This document shows positions 1-6,027 of a DNA stretch of 17,677 bases, piece after piece. Origin of the DNA: Caldilineaceae bacterium (lineage in GTDB: Bacteria; Chloroflexota; Anaerolineae; Caldilineales; Caldilineaceae). The notes under the pieces are model-generated. The model had not been told where the DNA came from. It did no database searches and saw only the letters and a program-made list of their open reading frames with translations. The stretch spans positions 1-17,677 of the forward strand of contig JACKBA010000059.1 of NCBI GenBank assembly GCA_020634815.1, written 5' to 3'. Within the stretch, counting starts at the first letter, position 1; each line of letters opens with the position of its first letter. Both the position numbers and the translations under genes were made by a program.

Positions 1-2
1 TC

Positions 3-395
3 TATCTGGATGCGTGGCCAGCGGACGGGATCATTGAACTGCCGCGGCCGCCGTTGGCCAGCGTGACGAGCATCACCTATACCGACGAGGACGGCGCGAC
101 GCAGACGCTGGCGGCCAACAATTACCGGGTCGACACGGCACGCGAGCCGGGCCGGGTGGTGCTGGCGCCGGGCGCCGACTGGCCGTCGGTGGCGCTCGAT
201 TCCAGCAATCCGATCACGGTGCGTTTTGTGGCCGGTTATGCCGATGCCGGCGACGTGCCAGGCATGGCGAAGGCAGCGATCCTCCTCCAGATCGGCGAGA
301 TTTACGCCAACCGGGAGGCGGTGATCGTCGGCTCTACGCCGCAGGTGACGCCGGCGGTGCAGCGTGTGTTGAATCTGCTGAAAGTGCGGTACTGA
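3..395 (+). CDS. Head-tail adaptor, phiE125 gp8-like family (5' end missing)
   Basis: The frame is open from the window edge, so the N-terminus lies upstream. The visible part reads YLDAWPADGIIELPRPP, then SVTSITYTDEDG, then an NNYRVDT segment, a VRFVAGYADA segment and a C-terminal helix ending LLKVRY. This succession (P-R-P-P, SI.Y.D.DG, YRVDT, V.F.AGY, IYANREA) is typical of the phiE125 gp8 / gp6-like connector family, which forms the ring below the portal. A TTG at 54 could serve as a start but would cut into the conserved part, so it is unlikely. The TGA stop overlaps the next ATG by one base (TGATG), giving translational coupling. Family assignment is from remembered motif patterns; no search was run. 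Confidence 0.8.
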   Translation, partial: YLDAWPADGIIELPRPPLASVTSITYTDEDGATQTLAANNYRVDTAREPGRVVLAPGADWPSVALDSSNPITVRFVAGYADAGDVPGMAKAAILLQIGEIYANREAVIVGSTPQVTPAVQRVLNLLKVRY

Positions 396-2134
396 TGGCG
401 ACGCGAGCGGATACTTTCGATCGAGCCGATTCGACGAGCCTGGGCAGCGATTGGGCCGAGGACTCGGGCAATTGGGCGATCGTCTCCAACAACGTCCGCA
501 ACAACACGACCGGCAGCAGTTACCGCAAGCTGCGCTGGGTTGGCGCCGCGCTCGACTCCAACAACTACAGCGTATCGGGCACTTATCGCAGCGGTTCTGC
601 CTCATTTGGCATTGGGCCGGCGGCGCGCTGTGTTGCGTCTGCCACGGTGAGCTATTACGCGCTCATCATTTTCGGCGGCGATGCGGCCTACCTGGTCTAC
701 ATCAACGCCGGCGCCGAGACGGTGCTCGACACGGGCAGCGCCATCACGGCCAGCACGAACTATGATCTGCGCATCGAGGTCGACGGCACGACGATCCGCG
801 GCTATGTCAATGGCGTGCTCGATTTGGAGGCCACGCACAGCGCGCTGAGCAGCGGCTCGCCCGGCATCGCCGGCTATGGCGGCAACAACACCAACACCTA
901 CTGCGCCACGTGGGCCGCCGAGGATTTGGGCGGCGGCGCATCGCAGATCAACGTGAGCGACACGGCGGCCGGCAGCGATGCGCTGGCACAGGTGGCGGTG
1001 ACGTTGGGATTGGCCGACACGGGTAGCGGGGCGGATGCGCCGGGCGGCCTGGCGGCGAGCCTGGCACGCACGGACACGGGCAGCGGCGCCGATGTGCTGG
1101 CGCAGGTGTTGGCGAGCCTGGGTGTGAGCGACACGGGCAGCGGCGTCGATGTGCCGGGCAACCTGGCGGCGAGTGTGCCGGTGGCGGATAGCGGCGCCGG
1201 CGTAGATGCGCCAGGCGTGGCGGTGACGCTCTCTCTGGCCGACACAGGCAGCGGCGCCGACAGTGCGCTGGCGCTGATTCTGGTGGCGCTGGCCGATGCG
1301 GGCAGCGCGGCGGATACGCTGGCCGGCGTGGCGGTGACCCTCTCTCTGGCCGATGCGGGCAGCGGCGCCGAGGCCCTGACGGTGTCGGTTGCGGTAAGCG
1401 TGGCCGATGTGGGCAGCGGCGCCGAGGCGATTGCGCTGCTGACCGAGGCAATCAAACAGATTGTCGACAGCGGCGCCGGTGCGGACACGGTGCTGCCGCC
1501 GGGCGTGTCGCTGACGGTAGTAGACAGCGGCGCCGGCGTGGATGCGTCCGGCGTGGCGGTGACGCTCTCCGTGAGCGACACGGGCAGCGGCGCCGAGTTG
1601 ATCGCCGTGTTGTCGGCGATGCTGCTAAATGTGCTCGATGCGGGCAGCGGCGCCGAAGCGGTGACGGTTGGTGTGGCGCCGCTCGCCGTGATGGACAGTG
1701 GCAGCGGCGTCGATGCGCCGGGCGTGGCGGTGACGTTGGCCGTGAGCGACACGGCGGCCGGCAGCGATGCGCTGTTGACGGCGATCCTGGTGGCGGTGGC
1801 TGATGCTGCGGCCGCGGTGGATGGCGTCGGCTCGATTGCGGTGCAGGTACCGGTGGTGGATGTGGCGCAGGCGGCGCATGTGATCGGGGCGATTGCGGCG
1901 ACGCTGGCCGTGGTGGATTTGGGCGCCGGCGTCGACGTGGCAATTGCGTTCGATGCGGCGGTGCGCATTGTGCGCGTGGATTTCAGCATCGCCCGGCGGT
2001 CGGTGGCTTTTGCGTGGCTGGCGCGTTCGCTGGCCTTTGGCTGGGCGGCGCGTGGAGTTGAGTTCTCGATGGTGGCCCAGCCGATTGCGTTCGGCTTCGC
2101 GCGCCGTGATGTGTCGTTTGCGTGGAATCGCTAG
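395..2134 (+). CDS. Lectin-like repeat protein, probable virion surface protein
   Basis: 579 residues in three parts. Residues 1-180 resemble a LamG/concanavalin-type jelly roll: it opens DTFDRAD, then LGSDW, and later has YDLRIEVDG, YVNGVLDLEA and a final CATWAAEDLG strand. Residues 189-526 are 18 tandem degenerate copies of an 18-20-residue unit starting D(T/S/A)GSGAD and followed by an Ala/Val/Leu-rich strand. Residues 527-579 hold six units with Phe at 530, 539, 548, 557, 566 and 575, exactly nine apart, alternating with aromatic or aliphatic residues. No signal peptide, transmembrane helix or catalytic motif is seen. The position inside the connector module suggests a structural or decorating protein of the virion that may bind glycans. 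The function is inferred from the lectin-like domain and the context. The start is set by the TGATG overlap with the preceding gene. Confidence 0.75.
   Translation: MATRADTFDRADSTSLGSDWAEDSGNWAIVSNNVRNNTTGSSYRKLRWVGAALDSNNYSVSGTYRSGSASFGIGPAARCVASATVSYYALIIFGGDAAYLVYINAGAETVLDTGSAITASTNYDLRIEVDGTTIRGYVNGVLDLEATHSALSSGSPGIAGYGGNNTNTYCATWAAEDLGGGASQINVSDTAAGSDALAQVAVTLGLADTGSGADAPGGLAASLARTDTGSGADVLAQVLASLGVSDTGSGVDVPGNLAASVPVADSGAGVDAPGVAVTLSLADTGSGADSALALILVALADAGSAADTLAGVAVTLSLADAGSGAEALTVSVAVSVADVGSGAEAIALLTEAIKQIVDSGAGADTVLPPGVSLTVVDSGAGVDASGVAVTLSVSDTGSGAELIAVLSAMLLNVLDAGSGAEAVTVGVAPLAVMDSGSGVDAPGVAVTLAVSDTAAGSDALLTAILVAVADAAAAVDGVGSIAVQVPVVDVAQAAHVIGAIAATLAVVDLGAGVDVAIAFDAAVRIVRVDFSIARRSVAFAWLARSLAFGWAARGVEFSMVAQPIAFGFARRDVSFAWNR
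959..1972 (+). repeat. 18 tandem degenerate 54-60-bp coding repeats (DxGSGAD unit)
   Basis: Each unit encodes D-(T/S/A/V/L)-(G/A)-(S/A)-(G/A)-(A/V/S)-(D/E), then 11-13 small and hydrophobic residues. The unit starts are separated by 18, 19 or 20 residues, and the first 17 sum to 319 residues (Asp189 to Asp508). Units are clearly related but not identical. The core is best kept in the middle copies (GGGCAGCGGCGCCGA recurs at DNA level) and decays in the last three. The pattern suggests stacked short beta strands such as a solenoid, but no fold is established here. Confidence 0.85.
1973..2131 (+). repeat. Six exact 27-bp-phase coding repeats (9-residue unit)
   Basis: The C-terminal 53 residues repeat as (R/Q)-x-(V/L/I)-x-F-x-(W/M/F/I)-x-(A/R). 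The central Phe is at residues 530, 539, 548, 557, 566 and 575 with no phase slip. Examples are RSVAFAWLA, RSLAFGWAA and RGVEFSMVA. Alternating polar and hydrophobic residues indicate six short beta strands. Confidence 0.85.
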
Positions 2135-2143
2135 GAGGCAGGG

Positions 2144-2665
2144 ATGGTACAGGACAAGGCATTTTATCGCACGCAGTGGCTGATCCGGCGCTATGCGAGC
2201 GAACAGGATTTTGCGGCCGGCCAGGCGACGCCGGTGGTCGGTGCGGATGGTGTCGAGTTGCCGGCCGAGTCGGTGATCGACGGCAACTTGCTGCTCAACG
2301 AGGGGATCGCCGAACTGTGGGACCTGGTGATCGGCGCCGGCACGCCGACGAGCTTCGCCAATGCCAATGCCTATATCGGCGTGGGCGACAGCAGCACGGC
2401 GGCCGCAGCGTCGCAGACGGGGTTGCAGGCGTCGACCAACAAGGCGTATGTCGGCATGGAGTCCGGCTATCCGAGCCGCAGCGCGCAGACGGTGACCTGG
2501 CGGGCGGTCTTCGGCACTTCGACGGGCAATTTCGCCTGGCAGGAGTTCACGGTTGCCAACGGCAACAGCGACACGGCAAAGAATCTGAACCGGGTCGTGA
2601 GCAACCAGGGCACGAAGGCCAGCGGCCAGACGTGGACGGTCGACGTGTCGATCACGTTGAGCTAA
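2144..2665 (+). CDS. Phage structural protein, possible decoration or tail protein
   Basis: 173 residues, preceded by a strong ribosome site (AGGAGG, 2133-2138) six bases before the ATG. After a basic N-terminus (FYRTQWLIRRYASE), the sequence runs LLLNEGIAELWDLVIG, then NANAYIGVGDSSTAA, GYPSRSAQTVTWRAVFG, FAWQEFTVANG, LNRVV and a closing TKASGQTWTVDVSITLS. This series (LN.GI..LWDL, A.IGVGDS, R..QTVT.RA.FG, W.E..V, K.SG.TW...V.I.L) recurs in phage structural proteins as I remember them, and it ends like an all-beta virion protein. No enzyme motif is visible. Lying between adaptor and joining genes, it may decorate the head or neck. Specific role unknown. Confidence 0.65.
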   Translation: MVQDKAFYRTQWLIRRYASEQDFAAGQATPVVGADGVELPAESVIDGNLLLNEGIAELWDLVIGAGTPTSFANANAYIGVGDSSTAAAASQTGLQASTNKAYVGMESGYPSRSAQTVTWRAVFGTSTGNFAWQEFTVANGNSDTAKNLNRVVSNQGTKASGQTWTVDVSITLS

Positions 2666-2674
2666 CGAGGCACT

Positions 2675-2992
2675 ATGGAGCGCGTCAACGAGCAGAGCAC
2701 GGCCTATGTGACCGCCGCCTTCCTCGACAAAACGGGGACGGCCGCAACGCCGACGGCGATCAGCTATCGTATCGACGACGTGGCTACCGGGCAGGAGATC
2801 CGCGACGACACGGCGATCACGCCGGCGGCCAGCACGGTCGAGATTACGCTGACGCCGGCCGACAATGCGATGGTGTCGGCCACGCGGCCGATCGAGGTGC
2901 ATGCGCTGACGGTGACGGCGACCTATGGCGATGCTGATGCCGTGCGCGGGGTCTACCTCTTTGAGGTGGCGAATCTGATGGCGGTGGCCTGA
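2675..2992 (+). CDS. Small acidic phage protein of unknown function
   Basis: 105 residues. Short predicted strands are visible: AYVTAAFLDK, ISYRIDDVATG, STVEITLTP and IEVHALTVTATYGDADAVRGVYLFEV. Together they suggest a single Ig-like or beta-sandwich domain. An N(E)QSTAYVTA opening and an E-x-x-L-T-V-T-A-x-Y core recall small phage virion proteins, but I do not recognise a named family. It starts nine bases after the previous stop, with a weak CGAGG ribosome site. It ends in TGATG, overlapping the head-tail joining gene by one base, so it belongs to the same coupled unit. Confidence 0.6.
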   Translation: MERVNEQSTAYVTAAFLDKTGTAATPTAISYRIDDVATGQEIRDDTAITPAASTVEITLTPADNAMVSATRPIEVHALTVTATYGDADAVRGVYLFEVANLMAVA

Positions 2993-3318
2993 TGCCGCGG
3001 ATTGGGGCGGGTGAACTCAACGAGCAGGTCCAGATCCGCACGGCTACCGTGGTGCGCGATGCGTTCGGCGGCGAGGTGCAGGGTTGGTCGACGATGGCCA
3101 CGGTGTGGGCCAAGATTGTCGAGCGCGGCGGACGCGAGCCCGTGCTCGCTGACCGGCCGGTGATGGTGGTCAGTTACGAGGTGACCATCCGCGCCGGGGT
3201 GACGGTGACGAACAAGGACAGGCTGTTGTGGGGTAGCAAGACGCTGATGGTCGACACGGTGACGCCACACAGAACGGACGGCACGCTCGTGCTGCGCTGT
3301 ATTGAGGCGGAGGCATAG
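2992..3318 (+). CDS. Head-tail joining / head closure protein
   Basis: 108 residues, the usual length of the SPP1 gp16 / HK97-type head-tail joining family. Hallmarks in order: a short N-terminus with GELNEQVQIRT, then DAFGGEVQGWSTMATVWAKI, an EPV.AD segment and SYEVTIRAGVTVTNKDRLLW, followed by KTLMVDTVTP and a final L.LRCIE strand. The 'G...QGW...ATVWAKI' and 'YEVTIR' blocks are the clearest family marks. The protein would plug the connector after DNA packaging and form the docking surface for the tail. It begins within the previous stop (TGATG) and is followed with no gap by the next ATG. Confidence 0.88.
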   Translation: MPRIGAGELNEQVQIRTATVVRDAFGGEVQGWSTMATVWAKIVERGGREPVLADRPVMVVSYEVTIRAGVTVTNKDRLLWGSKTLMVDTVTPHRTDGTLVLRCIEAEA

Positions 3319-3834
3319 ATGGCACGGCGACGCAGCCGCAACCGGGTGCAGGTCCGCGTACAGGAGAACGTGACCGCTGCGCTGACCGAATTGCAAATCT
3401 CGTTGCGCGGGCCAGGCGTGGCGCGTGCGCTCCAGACGGGCGCCGATATGATCGCCAAGGCGGCCAGGCCGGAGGCGCCGGAGGATACCGGCCAACTGCG
3501 CGCTGGGGTGTTTACGGCGTCGATTGTGCGCAACGAGTATCGACCGCTCGTGCGGCCGGGGCGTGGGCAGCGGCTCAACAGCCCGCTCAAATTCCCGCCG
3601 CGCCCCAATCAGGCGCTGGTGTGGTCGTCGGTCTTTTACACTCGATTTATTGAGGGCGGGCGCAAAAGCCGATCGCAGGACAATAGGCGCGGCAAGCGCA
3701 GCACGCGCCGGGGAATGGGAGCGATTCGCAAGCGGCCCTTCTTCCAGCGGGCGAAACGGCGCATGCGCCAGCCGGCGTTGGCGGAGATTCAGCGGCAGTT
3801 GGTCAAATTGGTTGAGGATGCCTGGCAGCGATGA
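3319..3834 (+). CDS. Neck / tail completion protein, HK97 gp10-like
   Basis: 171 residues. The first 45 residues are basic then helical (VQENVTAALTELQ, ALQTGADMIAKAARPEAPEDTGQLRAGV). The 'A...AP.DTG.LR..V' block, followed by a beta segment ending VFYTRFIEGG and a final RPFF..A segment with a basic helix, is the HK97 gp10 family pattern. The family acts at the head-tail junction or in tail completion. This copy is unusually rich in Arg and Lys (MARRRSRNR start; KSRSQDNRRGKRSTRRG at about residues 115-129), as an extra loop. It starts directly after the previous TAG and overlaps the next gene by ATGA. Confidence 0.85.
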   Translation: MARRRSRNRVQVRVQENVTAALTELQISLRGPGVARALQTGADMIAKAARPEAPEDTGQLRAGVFTASIVRNEYRPLVRPGRGQRLNSPLKFPPRPNQALVWSSVFYTRFIEGGRKSRSQDNRRGKRSTRRGMGAIRKRPFFQRAKRRMRQPALAEIQRQLVKLVEDAWQR

Positions 3835-4232
3835 TTGAGCAGCGCATTGTGAGCATGATGGCGGCGGACGCCACGATTGCGGCCGCGGTGGGACAGCGAA
3901 TCTCGCCGGTGGTGCTGCGCCAGGATACGGCATTGCCGAGCCTGGTTTACCGGCGGTTGGCCGCTGACCCGGAGTATACGCTGGCAGGCCGGGCGGGCTG
4001 GCGGGCGGTGACGCTCCAGATTGCGTGCTGGGCGCTGGAATATGCGGATGCCAGGGCGCTGGCCGAGGCTGTGCGTGAGTTATTGGACGGATACAGTGAG
4101 ACGAGTGGTGTCGGGTCGATTCGCTTTATCAGCGTGGCCGATGGCGCCGACGAGTACGTGAGCGAGTTGGACGCGTACGGCTGTATTTGCAACCTGACGA
4201 TCGAGTATGACGACGAAGCGGCGACGCTGTAG
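3831..4232 (+). CDS. Tail terminator protein, DUF3168-like
   Basis: 133 residues, the usual size for gp17-like/DUF3168 tail terminators. Seen: an N-terminal helix (IEQRIVSMMAADATIAAAVGQRI), the TALPSLVYRRLAADPEY segment, then VTLQIACWALEYADARALAEAVRELLDGY and a closing CNLTIEYDDEA strand. 'LP.LVY', 'V.LQI.CWA..Y..A..LAE.VR..LDG' and the final strand match the family as I know it. It would cap the tail tube when the correct length is reached and join it to the head. The ATGA overlap with the gp10-like gene couples the two. Confidence 0.88.
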   Translation: MIEQRIVSMMAADATIAAAVGQRISPVVLRQDTALPSLVYRRLAADPEYTLAGRAGWRAVTLQIACWALEYADARALAEAVRELLDGYSETSGVGSIRFISVADGADEYVSELDAYGCICNLTIEYDDEAATL

Positions 4233-4241
4233 GAGGGACGC

Positions 4242-4946
4242 ATGAAGGGCACGGAAATGGCGGTGTGGGTCGACGAGTTTGATTTCTCGTCGGCGATCTC
4301 CGAGGTCGATGTGCAGATGGAGGTGGGTGAGGCGCAGCGCACCAGCCTGGCCAGCGCGGCCGAGGAGTTCCGGCCCCTGCTGCCCAAGATGGGCGTGCAA
4401 CAGAACGGCTACTTCGAGGGCGTGCTGCCCGACGGCTTTGAAGCCGAGATGCGCGCCCGCTTCGGCGTCAACGGTGCGGTGGTGTCGGTCATCACGCAGC
4501 GCAGCGACGCCGATTGTCCGGTCTACGTGTTGCCGGATGCAGGCAACTATGAGATGGCGATTGCCACGCCCATGAACGGGCTGGTCACCCTCAACGGCAA
4601 GTGGGGCACGTCGGGCAATGCACGGCGCGGGCTCCGGGTGTTCGACGGTACGTTCGACGCCATCGAGGATGGCACAACGGTGGATTTCGGTGCAGGTGTG
4701 ACGACGGGCGGCTATGCGTGGCTGCACGTGTCCAGCATTACCGGCACGGCGGTGGATGCCGATATTGACGTGGAGAGTTCGGCCGACGGCGTGACCTTCG
4801 TCAGCGAAGGCACGATTACGCTTTCGGATGTGGGCGCCTATGCGCTGACGTTGGTGGGCGCGGTGAGCCGGTATATCCGGTTGAGCTGCGTCGACCTGGG
4901 TGGCGCCTCGGCGATTCGGTGCATGGGTGTTGTGAGTCTAGGCTAA
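4242..4946 (+). CDS. Major tail tube-like protein with C-terminal beta domain
   Basis: 234 residues with a strong ribosome site (AGGAGG at 4231-4236, overlapping the previous stop). An internal ATG at 4257 is possible, but the spacing favours 4242. Residues 1-135 form the tail-tube-like part and share the block TSLASAAEEFRPL with the next gene (TNLASTAQEFIPG). Residues about 140-234 look like an added beta-sandwich domain: YAWLHVSSITGT, IDVESSADGVTF, YALTLVGAVSRYIRL. The 'SSADG.TF' and 'V.RYIRL' motifs resemble accessory domains attached to tail tube proteins and discoidin-like folds. This is likely the tube subunit, or one of two, carrying an external domain. Its place right after the tail terminator is where the major tail protein is normally found. 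Confidence 0.78.
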   Translation: MKGTEMAVWVDEFDFSSAISEVDVQMEVGEAQRTSLASAAEEFRPLLPKMGVQQNGYFEGVLPDGFEAEMRARFGVNGAVVSVITQRSDADCPVYVLPDAGNYEMAIATPMNGLVTLNGKWGTSGNARRGLRVFDGTFDAIEDGTTVDFGAGVTTGGYAWLHVSSITGTAVDADIDVESSADGVTFVSEGTITLSDVGAYALTLVGAVSRYIRLSCVDLGGASAIRCMGVVSLG

Positions 4947-4959
4947 CAGGAGGCTTATT

Positions 4960-5364
4960 GTGGGTGTCAAGGGTCCAGGAAACGTTTCTCTGACGGTCAA
5001 CGCCGTCAACCTTACGGCATATGCGGACGAAACCGATCTGCAATTCGCCGTGGCGGAGCTCGAGGAGACGAACCTCGCCAGTACGGCGCAGGAGTTCATT
5101 CCCGGCCTGGCCAACTACCAGGCCGACATCAAGATCACCAAGTGGGATCTCGTTGTCGACAACGTGTTCGGGCCGCTCATGCTCAACCCGGCGATGGTGA
5201 CGGCCGTCATTGCCGTGACCGATGCCAGCGGCGACACGGTGACGTACACGTGGACGAACAACGCGTTCGTCACAGGGTACAACATCGGCGGCAGCGCCTC
5301 GGGCAAGGTGACGAGCGGGCCGAAGCTGCGCCTGAGCGGCAATCCGAGCCGCGTTGCTGCGTAA
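4960..5364 (+). CDS. Second tail tube-like protein (paralogue)
   Basis: 134 residues starting at GTG, seven bases after a strong CAGGAGG ribosome site (4947-4953). Residues 24-48 align with residues 21-45 of the preceding protein with 13 of 25 identities (E.D.Q..V.E...T.LAS.A.EF.P), pointing to a tandem duplication. The rest alternates short strands (ADIKITKWDLVVDN, VTAVIAVTDASGDTVTYTW, VTSGPKLRLSGN) and lacks the C-terminal domain of its neighbour. Either gene could be the main tube subunit; the other may be a minor, initiator or decorating form. The TAA stop is one base before the next likely ATG. Confidence 0.72.
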   Translation: MGVKGPGNVSLTVNAVNLTAYADETDLQFAVAELEETNLASTAQEFIPGLANYQADIKITKWDLVVDNVFGPLMLNPAMVTAVIAVTDASGDTVTYTWTNNAFVTGYNIGGSASGKVTSGPKLRLSGNPSRVAA

Positions 5365-5365
5365 C

Positions 5366-5743
5366 ATGCAGATACGGATCGAGTGTACCGTGCCGGAGTT
5401 GCCGGGCAACTGGGTGGATCTCTCCGACGTGTGGACGCGGCGCGAGACGACCGACTTCTATGCGGCGGCGATTGCCGGCAATGATGAGGTGACCTTTCCG
5501 CTGTTGCAGAGCAAGCTGACGGCGGTGCATCTGCACCTGGCCGACGGCACGCCGGTGACGGATGTGGCGCTGCTCTTCGAGCGCTTCGATGATCTGGACG
5601 TGCGGCTGGCGCGCTGGCTGGCGACAAACATCATGGATGCGCTACAGAGGATGCTCGCCCTGGGGGAAGCGCAGAGGCGGCTGTTGTTCGATGGTGTCGA
5701 GATAGCTGCCAGGAAGAAGACGCAGACACCAAGCGCGACGTAG
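5366..5743 (+). CDS. Tail assembly chaperone, G-like product
   Basis: 125 residues from ATG 5366, one base after the previous stop. A TTG at 5354 would add four residues (MLRN) and overlap the previous gene, and neither start has a clear ribosome site. Features: a beta opening (MQIRIECTVPELPGNW), a WTRRETTDFYAA block, and a helix (LDVRLARWLATNIMDALQRML) before a polar tail (ARKKTQTPSAT). It sits between the tail tube and the tape measure genes and is followed by an open -1 frame. That is the usual layout of the gpG/gpGT chaperones that escort the tape measure during tail assembly. Role inferred from position, size and frame relation. Confidence 0.65.
   Translation: MQIRIECTVPELPGNWVDLSDVWTRRETTDFYAAAIAGNDEVTFPLLQSKLTAVHLHLADGTPVTDVALLFERFDDLDVRLARWLATNIMDALQRMLALGEAQRRLLFDGVEIAARKKTQTPSAT
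5646..5668 (+). promoter_or_regulatory. Candidate -1 ribosomal frameshift site
   Basis: The upstream chaperone frame reads CTG GGG GAA across a run of five G (5662-5666). Slipping back one base from GGG to GGG would enter the downstream frame, which is open from 5593 to its stop at 6025-6027. An AGAGG (5646-5650) lies 11 bases upstream, like the internal ribosome-binding stimulators known at dnaX. The heptamer is not a classical X-XXY-YYZ site, so this is only a candidate. Confidence 0.35.
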
Positions 5744-5778
5744 CGGAGGCGCCCGGCGGGGCGGAGCGTGGCGCGGCC

Positions 5779-6027
5779 ATGCTGGCGATGATGGCTGCGC
5801 TGCCCGACGCGTACTGGGACGCCTGGCTATTGCGCCAGTTCCCTGGCCGCACGTTGGAAGAGCTGGACGGCATCGACTGGGCACGGCTGGCGCGTGCGCT
5901 GCATGTGCGGGAGATTGAGCGGGTCGAGGAGTTATATCCGCTCTTCTTCAAGGACAAGTGGAAGCCGAGTTCGGCGGAGTGGCGAATGATTCTGCGGCAC
6001 AACCGGCTGGAAAACGAGAATGGCTGA
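5779..6027 (+). CDS. Tail assembly chaperone, T-like extension
   Basis: 82 residues from ATG 5779, but the frame is open back to 5593. Its start has no convincing ribosome site, so it may be made only as a -1 frameshift extension of the preceding gene (about 220 residues in total). The sequence is helical and charged, with LPDAYWDAWLLRQFPGRTLEELDGIDWARLARAL broken here only by my reading of two blocks: 'DAYWDAWLLRQFPGRT' and 'LEELDGIDWARL'. A C-terminal PSSAEWRMILRHN segment follows. The last eight bases overlap the tape measure gene. Position and frame make the GT-type chaperone the best reading; an independent small gene is the alternative. Confidence 0.62.
   Translation: MLAMMAALPDAYWDAWLLRQFPGRTLEELDGIDWARLARALHVREIERVEELYPLFFKDKWKPSSAEWRMILRHNRLENENG

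Noticed and set aside
959..1972. CRISPR-like regular repeats
   Set aside because: Units are in-frame coding, with no separate spacers, variable 54-60-bp length and diverged sequence; no cas gene nearby.
898..1989. 363-residue antisense open frame over the repeat array
   Set aside because: Low-complexity Ser/Thr/Ala/Pro product from the complement of GC-rich repeats; the + strand frame has the coherent domains.
1625..2902. 425-residue antisense open frame
   Set aside because: Arg/His-rich, no recognisable domain, spans three well-supported + strand genes and their ribosome sites.
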